A stretch of 64,000 bases of DNA from Bradyrhizobium ontarionense (GTDB lineage: Bacteria; Pseudomonadota; Alphaproteobacteria; Rhizobiales; Xanthobacteraceae), in contig NZ_CP088156.1 of assembly GCF_021088345.1 (NCBI RefSeq), positions 310,001-374,000 of the forward strand. The letters run 5' to 3'. Positions 8,895 to 17,898 of this stretch are shown in pieces. Numbering within the stretch: the stretch's first letter is position 1; each line of letters starts with the position of its first letter. The notes below the pieces were generated by a model. That model made no database searches and was not told the DNA's origin. It saw only the letters and a program-made list of their open reading frames with translations. The position numbers were made by a program, and so were the translations under genes.

Positions 8895-9281
8895 TCAGTA
8901 AGAGGATCCGTTGCCCGTGTCGAGACTATGCCGCTCGTGACCGGCGAGCGGCGGATTGAATACGCTCACCAGAACCAGGTCTTGCGTCGGGCTGGCGCGC
9001 AGAAAGTGCTCGTCATGATCGTTGAGCACGTAGATGCTGCCCGGTCGCAGCGAATAGACATTACCCTTCATGTCCTCCACTTCGCCTTCGCCTGCGATGC
9101 AGTAGCAGGCCTCCAGGTGAGCCCGGTATTGCAGCCGCGACTCCGTGCTGGCGCGAACGACGGTGTGGCACACCGTGAAGCCCATGCCATCGCTCGCTGT
9201 CAACAGCCGGTGGCTCGTGCCATTTCCCCACTCGACATATCTGCCGGTTTTTTCGACGTCTTCGAGATTGCGTACAAACAT
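8895..9281 (-). CDS. L-ectoine synthase (EctC)-like cupin
   Basis: This 128-residue protein is the size of EctC and is collinear with it throughout: [14 protein letters not shown] at the start, the cupin core [37 protein letters not shown], and the terminal [10 protein letters not shown]. Ectoine synthase cyclises N-gamma-acetyl-2,4-diaminobutyrate with loss of water, using an iron-dependent cupin pocket; the expected Glu, Tyr and His of that pocket appear to be kept. No ectA, ectB or lysC-like gene lies nearby, so it is an orphan. An EctD-like gene is 5.7 kb away. It may act on imported or unrelated acylated diamines. Confidence 0.9.
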   Translation of the reverse strand: MFVRNLEDVEKTGRYVEWGNGTSHRLLTASDGMGFTVCHTVVRASTESRLQYRAHLEACYCIAGEGEVEDMKGNVYSLRPGSIYVLNDHDEHFLRASPTQDLVLVSVFNPPLAGHERHSLDTGNGSSY

Positions 9282-9374
9282 GTTTCCTCAGTCATCTCGT
9301 GCAACACAACACGCGCGCGAGAAAAGTATCTACCATGGGTAGCATCTTTCTGTTATTGGAAAATCATCCTTAGG

Positions 9375-10424
9375 TTGGGTCGAGGTCTCGGCTGTGCCTT
9401 TTCCACCGACTATGTCGAGAGAAGCGTTCGAGACCATTCAAACAAAATCGCGGTGAGGATCGACGGTGTCGGTGCGACCTATCGCGAGCGCGATGATATC
9501 GCCATTCAGGTCGCCGGACGTCTCGTCGATGACGGCATCGTCGCCGGAGACCGTGTCGCGATCTATGGCCAGATCTCCGTTCAATTGCTTGGTGCGGTCC
9601 TCGGCATCTTCAAGGCCGGCGCGGTCCTGGTCGGAGTTCATCACACTTTCGGACTGCGGAAGCTGATGTTCGAGCTTCAGGACTCCGGCGCGCGCGCCGT
9701 CATCACCGATCGCGCAAGCGAGGTGCGGGAGACGCGGCCGGGTGTGGCGGCTTATGATTACGGAGAAGAATATCACTGCGATCATCGAGCGGGCCTTGCC
9801 GGATGATCCCGGCCGGATCGTCGATGCCATCGAGGCCTATGGCGTCACCGGACTCCAGGTCTTTCCTCCCTTCATCTTCCACCTCTTGAAGCTGCCCGAT
9901 CTGGAGGGGCGTCTGCCCAAATCGGTCCGCTATGTCTCGACCAGCGGTCAGGCGCTGCCGGTGAAGCATATCCGCCGGTTGCGGGAAGCCTGGCCGGGCG
10001 TTCAGATCTTCTCCAGTTATTACGGCCTCACGGAGTGCAAACGCGTGTCGTTCCTGCCGCCCGACGAGATTGACCGCCGGCCGCGGTCGGTCGGGCGCGC
10101 CATTCCCGGCGTGCGAACCTATCTGTTTGGCGAGGACGATGCGCCTTTGACCGTGCCGGGGCAGGTCGGTGAGCTCGGCGTCGCCGGCGAGCTCCCGATG
10201 CAGCGATACTGGAACATGCCGGAAGAAACCGCTCGTCGCATGATCGAGAACGTGGCCGGCGAAGCGCGGGTGTTTCTCACAGGCGATCTGTTTCGCGTCG
10301 ATGACGAAGGATATCTCTATCATGTCGCGAGGAAGGACGACGCCTTCGCGCGGAGCGGCTTCAAGGTCAATCCGAGGGAGGTCGAGCAACTGCTCATATC
10401 TCATCCCGCGGTTGCTCTGCCGCG
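9375..10424 (+). pseudogene. AMP-dependent acyl ligase/synthetase with internal deletion
   Basis: One frame up to about 9720 carries the N-terminal part of an ANL-family ligase (VAGRLVDDGIVAGDRVAIYG, LGIFKAGAVLVGVHHTFGL, DSGARAVITD). From about 9790 a different frame continues with the C-terminal half of the large domain (VTGLQVFPPFIFHLL, IFSSYYGLTECKRVSFLPP, LTGDLFRVDDEGYLYHVARK). The section that should hold the ATP-binding TSGTTGxPK loop is absent, so roughly 100-120 residues were deleted with loss of frame. The C-terminal lysine domain stops after FKVNPREVEQLLISHPAV and runs into the next wreck. It cannot be catalytically active. Confidence 0.75.
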
Positions 10425-11507
10425 ATGGCGCGGGCGGACCGAGGAGCGCGCAGGCACGGAAAATTGCCGCGCGAGACCATAGACGGGCTGTTCGACGCCG
10501 GATTGCTGCAATTGGTGATGCTGAAATGCTTCGGTGGACTTGAGCTGGACTGGCCGGTCATTGCGGAAGTGGCAAGGATTGCCGCCCGCGCGTGTCCGTC
10601 GACGGCATAGACGATCGCACTCGTCGGCGGACACATCCATATCGCATCGCGATTTCCGAGAGAGGTCGTGAACGCCGGCTTCCGCGGTGGCACCCGTCAG
10701 CTCGTCGCGACGGGATCACCGAGCGACGGTGGAATCTCTTCCGATCGCGGCGCATACCGGGCCGATGGACGCTGGCGGCTCGGCTCAGGCGTGGACCATG
10801 CGACCTGGGTGGTCGTGTCCGGTTCATGTTGGCATCCGTCTCCGGGAAAGGATCGAAAGGTTCTGGCGCTGCTGTCGATCGCCGACATCGAGATCGGCGG
10901 TGAGTGGCAGGCCATCGGGATGGCCAGAACGGGGTCGCACGACATCGTCGTTCGTGACCGGCCGATTGCAGAGGACCGGGTGCGTCCGTTGGAGGAGGTT
11001 CTGGGCCGTTCAACCGGGCGCGGTGATCACTATCTGCAGTCGGTGCCGCTCATTCCCCATCTGACCAGCGCCATCATCGGACCCGTGCTCGGCTGTGCGG
11101 AAGGCGCCGTCACCGAAGGGCTTGCGCACATGCGCGCGCGCTTTGCACGTCAGCCGACCGGGAGCCAATGGGCGCTCGCGACGGGCGCCGGAGAGATCGT
11201 GGCCGACATCGAATGCGCACGTCTGCTCTACCATGACGTTTTGGCGAGGCTGCACCGCGCCGGGTGCGACGACCGCGACATCTCCGTCAGGGACTATCTC
11301 GCGATCAGGCGAGACCGGGCCAAGCTGACGCGCGTGCGTCTGAATGCCGTGCAGAAACTCGTGTCCCTGCTCGGAACCTCCGCGATTACGCAGGACCATC
11401 CCGTGCAGCGGCACTGGTGCGATCTCCAGGTGATGGCGGCGCACATGGATGTGAGCTGGGACAGTGCCATAGCGGACTACGGCACGGCCGTTCTTGCGCA
11501 AGGCTGA
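10425..11507 (+). pseudogene. Acyl-CoA dehydrogenase/flavin monooxygenase-like gene with internal stop
   Basis: A single frame runs from about 10425 to TGA 11505-11507, interrupted only by TAG at 10608-10610. The first piece ends ARIAARACPSTA, where relatives have a tryptophan (TGG), so one G-to-A change explains the stop. After it the frame continues TIALVGGHIHIASRFPREV, then GRWRLGSGVDHATWVVV, a hallmark of the acyl-CoA dehydrogenase C-terminal type 2 group that includes FADH2-dependent monooxygenases and amino-acyl dehydrogenases. About 20 N-terminal residues are also missing because the gene is fused to the truncated ligase. An ATG at 10668 could give a fragment without the N-terminal domain. 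Confidence 0.7.
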
Positions 11508-11772
11508 AAGCGAGTGCGTCCGCAGCCTGCAAACATCCGAGCGTCCGCTAGCTCACCGTCAAACGTGCCGGTTTCCGCCGCGGCGACCGACTCTTTGAGT
11601 TTGCCAATCCGGCTTCACACTCGTAGGTAAGGCTGCCGGCCTCGATGGTGTGGCGGGAGAAAGTCGGCGGATGGGTCTGTAGTCTCGCCGTTCGTCGCCT
11701 CGCGACGAGAGCCGAATTGCCTCCACCCGCACCACGCTTGCCATCGATGGAATTTCATCTGGAGACCCGAAC

Positions 11773-12531
11773 GTGAAAGCGGCAGAACTCGGCTTGGGCC
11801 TACTGTCGATAGGCCGCACCTGGGGCGTATCCAATGTGCTTCCACCGGACGAGGTCATGGCGGAGCGCCTGATCGAAACGGCGTTCGCGTCGGGCATCCG
11901 CTTCTTCGACACGGCTCCGGCCTATGCACGCAGTGAGCTCATTCTTGGCCGGGTGTTGCGCAGGAATCCGGCCTTGGCCAAGGACAGTCTCGTTGCGACC
12001 AAGATGGGTGAGCATTGGGATGAACGCTCCCAGACTTCTTGGGTCAGTCATGAGCGGGAGGATCTGGTCCGCAGCCTGGAGAACAGCCTGAGCCGGCTTG
12101 GCCGCATCGATATCCTGCAGATCCACAAGGCGTCTGCGGCCAATGTCGGAGCCGACGCGGTGCTGGAGACCCTTGACCACGCCCGCACGTGCGATGTCCG
12201 GCAATTTGGCGTGTCGGTGAGCGATCTGGAAACGGCGGAACTCGCGTGCAAGTCCGGCCAATACGCATTCGTCCAGTTTGCCTTCAATCGGCAGAACGAG
12301 GCAATGAAGCCTGCCTTCGATCTGCTGGCGGCACGTGGGATGAGACCGATCGTCAATCGGCCGCTTGCAATGGGTGCCCTTGCAAATGGAGAGCCGGCCT
12401 CCCTGGCCGCCGCTTACAAATTCGTACTCGAGCACATGTCGTCGGGTGTCGTTCTGACCGGCACCTCGCGCGAAGCGCATCTTCTCCAAAATGTCGCGGC
12501 GTTTCAGGCAGCCGTTCGCAAATCCCAGTGA
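11773..12531 (+). CDS. Aldo/keto reductase family oxidoreductase
   Basis: This 252-residue NAD(P)-linked TIM-barrel reductase shows the family pattern SGIRFFDTAPAYARSELILGR, where Asp and Tyr belong to the catalytic tetrad, then VATKMGEHWDE (catalytic Lys) and DILQIHKASA (catalytic His in the IHK position). At 252 residues it is shorter than the usual 280-330. It starts with GTG at 11773. The 265 bases before it (11508-11772) show no gene. It is the last apparently intact enzyme of the accessory segment. Confidence 0.87.
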   Translation: MKAAELGLGLLSIGRTWGVSNVLPPDEVMAERLIETAFASGIRFFDTAPAYARSELILGRVLRRNPALAKDSLVATKMGEHWDERSQTSWVSHEREDLVRSLENSLSRLGRIDILQIHKASAANVGADAVLETLDHARTCDVRQFGVSVSDLETAELACKSGQYAFVQFAFNRQNEAMKPAFDLLAARGMRPIVNRPLAMGALANGEPASLAAAYKFVLEHMSSGVVLTGTSREAHLLQNVAAFQAAVRKSQ

Positions 12532-12547
12532 TGCGAACGGTCCGCCG

Positions 12548-12690
12548 CTATTGTCGCGCGGCGGTGGCGGTCATCTCGAGTTTGAGGCGCGTTGCCTCAG
12601 TATCATCCTGTAACGCCTCGTGAAGAGCGTTGACTTGTTCGCGGTAGAACGTCGCCATCTCGGGATGGAGCAGGGGCGGCGGGCTCTCAG
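12548..12690 (-). pseudogene. Serine site-specific recombinase, C-terminal remnant
   Basis: On the minus strand a short piece reads PPPLLHPEMATFYREQVNAL then HEALQDDTEA. This matches the stretch near the C-terminus of large serine recombinases (P-x-L-H-P-x-x-x-x-x-Y-R-x-K-V-x-x-L-x-x-A-L-x-D). Nothing upstream on that strand restores the catalytic domain or zinc ribbon, so only a scar remains. It sits at the right edge of the A+T-richer accessory region, as expected if a recombinase once mobilised that segment. The rest of the 12532-12903 gap shows no gene. Confidence 0.5.
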
Positions 12691-12903
12691 CCTTGTTCGG
12701 CTGCTGGCCATTGTTGCCAAAGCCAGTCCTGTGCCTGCTGTCCATTGCCATCGCAATCTGATCAAGACGCCGGCAATTTGAAATGAGACAGTGAGCAAAA
12801 GGTCGCAGAGCGCCGCTGTTGTATTTGGTCTGCTGCAACCGAGGCTGCAGCCATTCTGTGGTTTCCCTCAAGACCCAGACGCAAGAAGGGCCGAAAGCCG
12901 GCC

Positions 12904-13899
12904 TCAGCGAGCGCTCCCTTGCGACTGCAAATCGCGAGGCCGTCGTTTCCGTGACCGACTAGAACGATGCAGACCCCGCACTTCCTGTTGTTGAAAAAGC
13001 TCCGCGCAGACGCCACGCAGCCATTGGCTTGCGGGGTCGTGATGGAAGCGGGCGTGCCAATATTGTTTCACTGTAAACTCGGCGATCGCGAGCGGGCAGT
13101 TGAGCACGCGCAACCCGTAATAGTGAGCCAGCGTTTCGCCAATGTGCCTTGGCAGGGTGGCGATCAGGTCAGTCGTCCCGACGATTGCGGGTAGTCCCAA
13201 AAAGCCGGGCAACTCCAGCGCAACGTCCAGGACCATTCGCTGCTCCTGCAGCGCGCCCGCGAGCAACTGATGTCCAGTGCCGGAGCGAATGAGAACGTGC
13301 GCCTCCCGCCTGAACTCCTTTACCGTGATACGGTCGCGGATTCGAGCATGTTTTGCGTTCGCCAGGCAGACCCAATCCTGCGGAAACAGAGCCTGTTGGA
13401 AGTGTCCAGCATCGAGATCCGAGATGTAGCCGAGCGCCAGGTCGGCTTCGCCCGATTGCAGCATGCGTGGAGTGTCGGCGCCGATCAGTGTCGCCTCGAT
13501 ACGAACGCGCGGGGCAACGCGGCGAACGTGAGCGAGAATGGACGGAAGCAGCGTGACGTGGCTTCCGTCCGTCATGCAGATCGCAAAACGGCGCTTTGCG
13601 GTTGTCGGATCGAAGTCCGTGCGAAGCTCGGCCAGACGACGCAGCATCTCCAGCGCTTGCCTCGCCGTGCCGATGAGAGCCTCCGCGCGCGGCGTCGGCA
13701 GCATGCCGTCTGCTGACCGGACGAAGAGCGGATCGTCCAATTCCTTTCGCAGACGCGCCAGCCAGATCGAAATGGTCGGCTGACTTTGGCCGAGCTTCTC
13801 GGCTGCCTTGGTGACGCTGCCGGTTGCGAACAATGCGTCGAAGAGCCGGAGCAGGCGCGGGTCCAGCAGGTTGGTCTCGGCGTGATCCTGGTGCCTCAT
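12904..13899 (-). CDS. LysR-family transcriptional regulator
   Basis: This 331-residue regulator has an N-terminal winged helix-turn-helix (LFATGSVTKAAEKLGQSQPT, then LARLRKELDDPLFVRSADGM), a coiled linker helix, and a periplasmic-binding-protein-like effector domain from about residue 95 (RRFAICMTDGSHVTLLPSIL). The last about 25 residues are a basic Arg/Ser tail (SSRSRKRRPRD) beyond the normal family end. It is transcribed away from the long operon starting at 14004, the classical arrangement for a LysR activator of a catabolic operon. Confidence 0.93.
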   Translation of the reverse strand: MRHQDHAETNLLDPRLLRLFDALFATGSVTKAAEKLGQSQPTISIWLARLRKELDDPLFVRSADGMLPTPRAEALIGTARQALEMLRRLAELRTDFDPTTAKRRFAICMTDGSHVTLLPSILAHVRRVAPRVRIEATLIGADTPRMLQSGEADLALGYISDLDAGHFQQALFPQDWVCLANAKHARIRDRITVKEFRREAHVLIRSGTGHQLLAGALQEQRMVLDVALELPGFLGLPAIVGTTDLIATLPRHIGETLAHYYGLRVLNCPLAIAEFTVKQYWHARFHHDPASQWLRGVCAELFQQQEVRGLHRSSRSRKRRPRDLQSQGSAR

Positions 13900-14003
13900 T
13901 GCGATTCACAATAATTGATATAAGAATCATAATATATCTAAATGTCGAGCGGCCGGCTACCATGCTTCCAACGCCGAGAAAGGCGCGCGGGAGAAGCGTT
14001 CGG
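13900..14003. promoter_or_regulatory. Divergent LysR/catabolic-operon promoter region
   Basis: This 104-base spacer is far more A+T-rich than its surroundings at 13905-13940 (AATTGATATAAGAATCATAA). The imperfect dyad TGAT-N6-ATCA fits the loose T-N11-A pattern of LysR operators. It is the only place from which both the regulator and the operon can be driven. Confidence 0.4.
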
Positions 14004-14948
14004 ATGAGGATCTGCTTTATCGGAGCGGGAGCTCTGGGCTCGACCATCGGCGGCACGCTGGCGCGTGGTGGAGCCGAGGTCTGGCTTATCGATCCGTTCC
14101 AAGCTCATGTCGACGCTATCAACGCCGGTGGTCTACGGTTGCTCGAAGGTGGCGCCGAGACCGTTGTGAAGGTCACTGCGTGCACCTCCGCGACCCAGGT
14201 TGGGGTAGAGGCGGACCTCGTCATTGTTCTCGTCAAATCCTACCACACGCAGGATGCCATCCGTGCGGCGGCGCCGATCATCGGGCCGCAGACGATCGTG
14301 ATGTCGCTTCAGAACGGTCTTGGCCACGAGGACATCCTGTCGGAGGAGGTTGGTCGCGACCGTGTCATGGCGGGCAAGACCTACGTTGGTGGCGTGCTGC
14401 TGGGCCCCGGTCATGTTCGCTCCGGGATCATCGGCAAGGAGACCATCATCGGCGAGCTCGATGGCCGTTTGACAGAACGTGCGCAACGAATCTCCGAGAC
14501 TTTCAATCGCGCCGGCATCCTCACGCTGCTCAGTGACAACATCTTGGGCACGATGTGGGACAAGCTTTTTATCAACGTCGCCGGCGGCGGGGTTACCGCC
14601 ATTACCGGGCTGACCTATGGCGGCCTCTATTCGCTACCGATCTTGGAAAATTGTGCGCTGGCCGCGATCTCAGAGGGCATCGCGGTCGCGCAGGCCGCCG
14701 GCGTCAAGATCTCGATTACCGATCCGCGACGCGCCTGGTCGATGGCATCCGCTGGCCTGCCGCCCGAGTTCAAGACGTCGATGTTGCAGAGCTTGCAGTC
14801 CGGCAATCTGACCGAGGTTGATTACATCCACGGCTCCGTCGTGCGTTGGGGCGCCAAGCTCAACGTGCCAACTCCGGTCAATTCAACCCTCGTCGCGTTG
14901 GTCAAGGGGCTTGAATACGCCCGCAGCGACTATCCTGGAAAGTCCTGA
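14004..14948 (+). CDS. Ketopantoate reductase (PanE/ApbA)-family 2-hydroxyacid dehydrogenase
   Basis: This 314-residue protein has the N-terminal Rossmann motif CFIGAGALGSTIGGTLARGG, the middle signature IVMSLQNGLGHEDIL with the Asn-Gly pair, and the C-terminal domain with the catalytic lysine in MWDKLFINVA. It reduces a branched or other 2-oxoacid with NAD(P)H. Since it heads a catabolic-looking operon rather than pantothenate genes, true ketopantoate reductase activity is doubtful. The ATG at 14004 is chosen because the Rossmann motif begins two residues later; the frame is open further upstream across the promoter. Confidence 0.9.
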   Translation: MRICFIGAGALGSTIGGTLARGGAEVWLIDPFQAHVDAINAGGLRLLEGGAETVVKVTACTSATQVGVEADLVIVLVKSYHTQDAIRAAAPIIGPQTIVMSLQNGLGHEDILSEEVGRDRVMAGKTYVGGVLLGPGHVRSGIIGKETIIGELDGRLTERAQRISETFNRAGILTLLSDNILGTMWDKLFINVAGGGVTAITGLTYGGLYSLPILENCALAAISEGIAVAQAAGVKISITDPRRAWSMASAGLPPEFKTSMLQSLQSGNLTEVDYIHGSVVRWGAKLNVPTPVNSTLVALVKGLEYARSDYPGKS

Positions 14949-14952
14949 GACG

Positions 14953-15339
14953 ATGTCATTGCCCCGCGCCTATGTCGAACACGTCGCGATCCGTGTGCCG
15001 GACGTTGATCGTCACGTCGACTTCTTTCGTGAGGTGCTCGGTCTCGCGATTCGCGACGAGCAAATCGCCGATGGTGCGCGGCCGCGCCAGGTGTGGGTGC
15101 TAGGAAGCGTGCAACTCATCGAGGATCCGAATTTCGTCGGACCAGAGGGGCGTCTCGCCCATCTCGGCATCATGGTCGACGATTACGAAGGTGTGCTCGC
15201 CCGTACCGCCGCCTGGGGTGCCAAGGTACTGCCCGCCGGGCCGAACTGGCTCGAACTGCCGGGCGGGCTCAACGTCGAAATCTTGCAAGCCAGTGCAGGC
15301 GCCGTGGAAGCCGCCCTGGCGATCAATCCCCGTGCCTAG
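14953..15339 (+). CDS. VOC-superfamily (glyoxalase/dioxygenase-fold) protein
   Basis: This 128-residue protein has two beta-alpha-beta-beta-beta modules. It begins YVEHVAIRVPDVDRHVDFFR, and a second module begins LAHLGIMVDDYEGVLARTAA. A metal-binding histidine in VEHVAIRV and a glutamate in NVEILQ near the end are compatible with a VOC metal site. It lies four bases behind the PanE-like gene in the same operon. Possible roles are an isomerase, epimerase or lyase for an acyl-CoA or cyclic acid; the sequence does not decide. Confidence 0.85.
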   Translation: MSLPRAYVEHVAIRVPDVDRHVDFFREVLGLAIRDEQIADGARPRQVWVLGSVQLIEDPNFVGPEGRLAHLGIMVDDYEGVLARTAAWGAKVLPAGPNWLELPGGLNVEILQASAGAVEAALAINPRA

Positions 15340-15358
15340 AGTTAGAGGAAGACGCGAC

Positions 15359-15829
15359 ATGACCGATGAGCGCTACTGGGACGATGCCAAGGTCGGTGAC
15401 GAATGCGTCACCCCCTCAGTGACGGTCACCGAAGCGATGGTGAATGCCTATGCCGAACTGACGGGTGATTTTACGCCGGTCCACGTCGACGAGGAATACG
15501 CCAAGACCACACCATTCGGCACGCGCGTCGCGCACGGGCTGTTTGGTCTGTCACTGGCCGACGGTTTGAAGACCCGTGCCGACTATCGCTTCCTTCCGGG
15601 AATGTCGCTGGGCTGGACGTGGGATTTCAAGCTGCCGATCAAGCTCGGCGACACCGTGCACGTGAAGTTTCGCGTTGGTTCAATGCGCAGCACAAAGCGG
15701 GACGGGTGGGGCATCGTTGTGCTGCCCTCGGAGCTCATCAATCAGCGGGGCGAAGTGGTTCAGCTAGGCGAACATCGGCTGATGATCCCGATGCGCCCGA
15801 CGACCAAGGCGGCGGGAGAGCACACATGA
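15359..15829 (+). CDS. MaoC-like hot-dog enoyl-CoA hydratase/dehydratase
   Basis: This 156-residue single hot-dog domain carries the hydratase motif in AYAELTGDFTPVHVDEEYAKTTPFGTRVAHGL with the catalytic Asp and His (D-F-x-P-x-H). It is the normal size for a bacterial MaoC-type (R)-specific hydratase. The ATG at 15359 follows a GAGGAAG ribosome-binding site. Its stop overlaps the CoA-transferase start (ATGA at 15826), so activation of an acid to its CoA thioester and hydration of the enoyl-CoA are probably consecutive. Confidence 0.9.
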   Translation: MTDERYWDDAKVGDECVTPSVTVTEAMVNAYAELTGDFTPVHVDEEYAKTTPFGTRVAHGLFGLSLADGLKTRADYRFLPGMSLGWTWDFKLPIKLGDTVHVKFRVGSMRSTKRDGWGIVVLPSELINQRGEVVQLGEHRLMIPMRPTTKAAGEHT

Positions 15830-17052
15830 GCACGCAGAACCTGCCGCTCAAGGGCATTCGCGTCATCGACTACAGCCATTTCCTGGCGGGCCCGTTCATG
15901 GGGCGTTGCCTCGCCGCGATGGGCGCGGAGGTCGTCAAGGTAGAGCGTCCAAAGAGCGGGGACGCAGGCCGCGCCCATGGGTATTTCAAGGACGGACAAT
16001 CCGGCTACTTCCTGCAGCAGAACATGGGGAAGCAGGGACTTTGCATCGACCTGCGCGACAAGCGTGGTCTCGACATGATGATGAAGCTGGTCGACACAGC
16101 CGATGTCTTCATCGAGAATTACCGACCCGGCGCACTCGAACGTCTCGGGCTCGGTTACAAGGCGCTGTCGGCGCGGAATCCCAGACTGATCTATTGCTCG
16201 GTCTCCGCCTATGGCCATACCGGTCCCTATGCCGACCGTCCGGGTTTTGGCTTGATCGCAGAGGCGATGTCGGGGGCCCTGGCGCAATTGGGCAATCCCG
16301 GCGAAGCGCCGCCGCTGCTGCGGATGCCGCTGGCCGATATGTACACTGGCATTCATGGCGTCGCGGCTATCAATGCCGCGCTGGTTGGCCGCGCGTCGTC
16401 CGGGCGCGGCCAACATATCGATCTTGCGCTGTACGACTGCATGGTTTCGATGCACGACTATGCAGTTCAGCGTTACTTCCTCTCCGGCGGCGCTGACCTG
16501 CCGAAGCAGACCGGCAGCGGACAGCCGGATTCGACGGTTTACGGCGTCTTTCCGGCCAAGGACGGCAATCTTGTCATTGCTGCGCAAGTCGATGACGCCT
16601 GGCGACGATTGGCGCGCCTGATTGGAGGAGACACGCTGGCATCGGACGAGCGCTTCGCCAGGCCCGCTGCGCGGAACGCCCATTATACCGAAGCCATGGA
16701 GATGGTGCGCAACTGGACGCTATCGCAGCCGTCTCGGGACGCGTGTCTTGCGGCACTCGAGGAAGCAGGAGTGCCGTCCGCTCCCGTGCAGACCATCGAA
16801 GAGGTCGTGAGGGATCCGCAGATCCATGCGCGCGGCATGCTGGTCGAGCAGGAGCATCCGGTGCTCGGCAAGGTAACGCTGCCGAACCTGCCGTTCCGGT
16901 TCTCCGATTGCGACACCACGTTGCGCACTCCGGCGCCACTGCTTGGACAGGACAATCGCCGCATCGCCGCGTCGCTGGGGCTGTCGAAGCAGACCGTCGA
17001 CGCGATGGTGCGCGACGGCGTGCTGTACAACGAAGTTTCAGTGCAGGAGTGA
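15826..17052 (+). CDS. CaiB/BaiF-type (family III) CoA-transferase
   Basis: This 408-residue protein shows the family III layout: GIRVIDYSHFLAGPFMGRCL at the N-terminus, GAEVVKVERP, the LRMPLADMYTGIHGVAA stretch where the aspartate forms the acyl-enzyme anhydride, and the C-terminal EAGVPSAPVQTIEEVVRDPQ. It moves CoA between an acyl-CoA donor and a carboxylic acid acceptor. In this operon it probably activates the imported acid or an intermediate derived from it. Start ATG 15826 is set by the four-base overlap with the MaoC gene. Confidence 0.93.
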   Translation: MSTQNLPLKGIRVIDYSHFLAGPFMGRCLAAMGAEVVKVERPKSGDAGRAHGYFKDGQSGYFLQQNMGKQGLCIDLRDKRGLDMMMKLVDTADVFIENYRPGALERLGLGYKALSARNPRLIYCSVSAYGHTGPYADRPGFGLIAEAMSGALAQLGNPGEAPPLLRMPLADMYTGIHGVAAINAALVGRASSGRGQHIDLALYDCMVSMHDYAVQRYFLSGGADLPKQTGSGQPDSTVYGVFPAKDGNLVIAAQVDDAWRRLARLIGGDTLASDERFARPAARNAHYTEAMEMVRNWTLSQPSRDACLAALEEAGVPSAPVQTIEEVVRDPQIHARGMLVEQEHPVLGKVTLPNLPFRFSDCDTTLRTPAPLLGQDNRRIAASLGLSKQTVDAMVRDGVLYNEVSVQE

Positions 17053-17055
17053 GCG

Positions 17056-17883
17056 ATGAGCGATCGTTATGCGGTGATTGGCAATCCGATCGGCTTCAGC
17101 AAATCACCCTTCATCCACGGCACTTTCGCAAAAATGACGGGACAGGATCTTGTCTACGAGGCGATCGAGGGACCCATCGATGGCTTCAGCGGACGGGTTG
17201 ACCAATTCCGGACAGAGGGCGCCAAAGGGCTGAACATCACCGCCCCGTTCAAACTCGATGCCTTCGCTTATGCAAACGAACTTTCAGAGAGCGCCAGACG
17301 GGCAGGTGCCGCAAATTGCCTGAAATTCGACGGCGATCGGATCATCGCCGAGAATTTCGACGGGATCGGCCTGGTGCGTGACATCACCGTCAATCTCGGC
17401 GTCAAAATGGCCGGCCGGCGCGTCCTGATGCTCGGCGCTGGAGGAGCAGCGCGTGGCGCGCTGCTGCCGTTCCTGCGCCAGCAACCGTCGGAGCTGGCTC
17501 TCGTCAATCGAACGCTGTCCAAAGCCGTGGCATTGGCCGAAGAGTTTGCCGGCTGTGGTCCCCTGATCGTGAGCGGCTACGCTGAACTGGCCGACCTTGC
17601 CGAGGGCTATGACGTCGTGGTCAACGCGACGTCTGCCAGCCTGCGAGGTGAAATGCCGCCGCTTCCGGGCAATGTCTTCCAGGGCGCGGAGCTGGCGTAC
17701 GAACTTGCCTATGGCAAAGGATTGACTCCCTTTCTGCAAGCGGCCCGCGCCGAAGGCGTGGCCAAGCTGGCTGACGGCGTCGGCATGCTGGTCGAGCAGG
17801 CGGCGGAAGCCTTTGTCTGGTGGCGTGGCGTCCGACCAAGCACGGCCCAGGTCATCGCCGAATTGACTGTCCCATTGAGCTGA
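17056..17883 (+). CDS. aroE: Shikimate dehydrogenase, AroE type
   Basis: This 275-residue enzyme interconverts 3-dehydroshikimate and shikimate with NADP(H). Visible are VIGNPIGFSKSPFIH (substrate serine pair), NITAPFKLDAF with the catalytic lysine, the partner aspartate in ENFDGIGLVRD (NTDG in most enzymes, here NFDG), and the nucleotide motif LGAGGAARG followed by NRT, which favours NADP. The gene lies three bases after the CoA-transferase and is immediately followed by a second paralogue, so a catabolic duty is more likely than housekeeping aromatic synthesis. Confidence 0.92.
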   Translation: MSDRYAVIGNPIGFSKSPFIHGTFAKMTGQDLVYEAIEGPIDGFSGRVDQFRTEGAKGLNITAPFKLDAFAYANELSESARRAGAANCLKFDGDRIIAENFDGIGLVRDITVNLGVKMAGRRVLMLGAGGAARGALLPFLRQQPSELALVNRTLSKAVALAEEFAGCGPLIVSGYAELADLAEGYDVVVNATSASLRGEMPPLPGNVFQGAELAYELAYGKGLTPFLQAARAEGVAKLADGVGMLVEQAAEAFVWWRGVRPSTAQVIAELTVPLS

Positions 17884-17898
17884 CGGACGACGCCGACA

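Noticed and set aside
8895..9281. Complete ectoine biosynthesis operon
   Set aside because: ectA, ectB and an aspartokinase are absent from both sides; only the cyclase-like gene and a distant hydroxylase-like gene exist.
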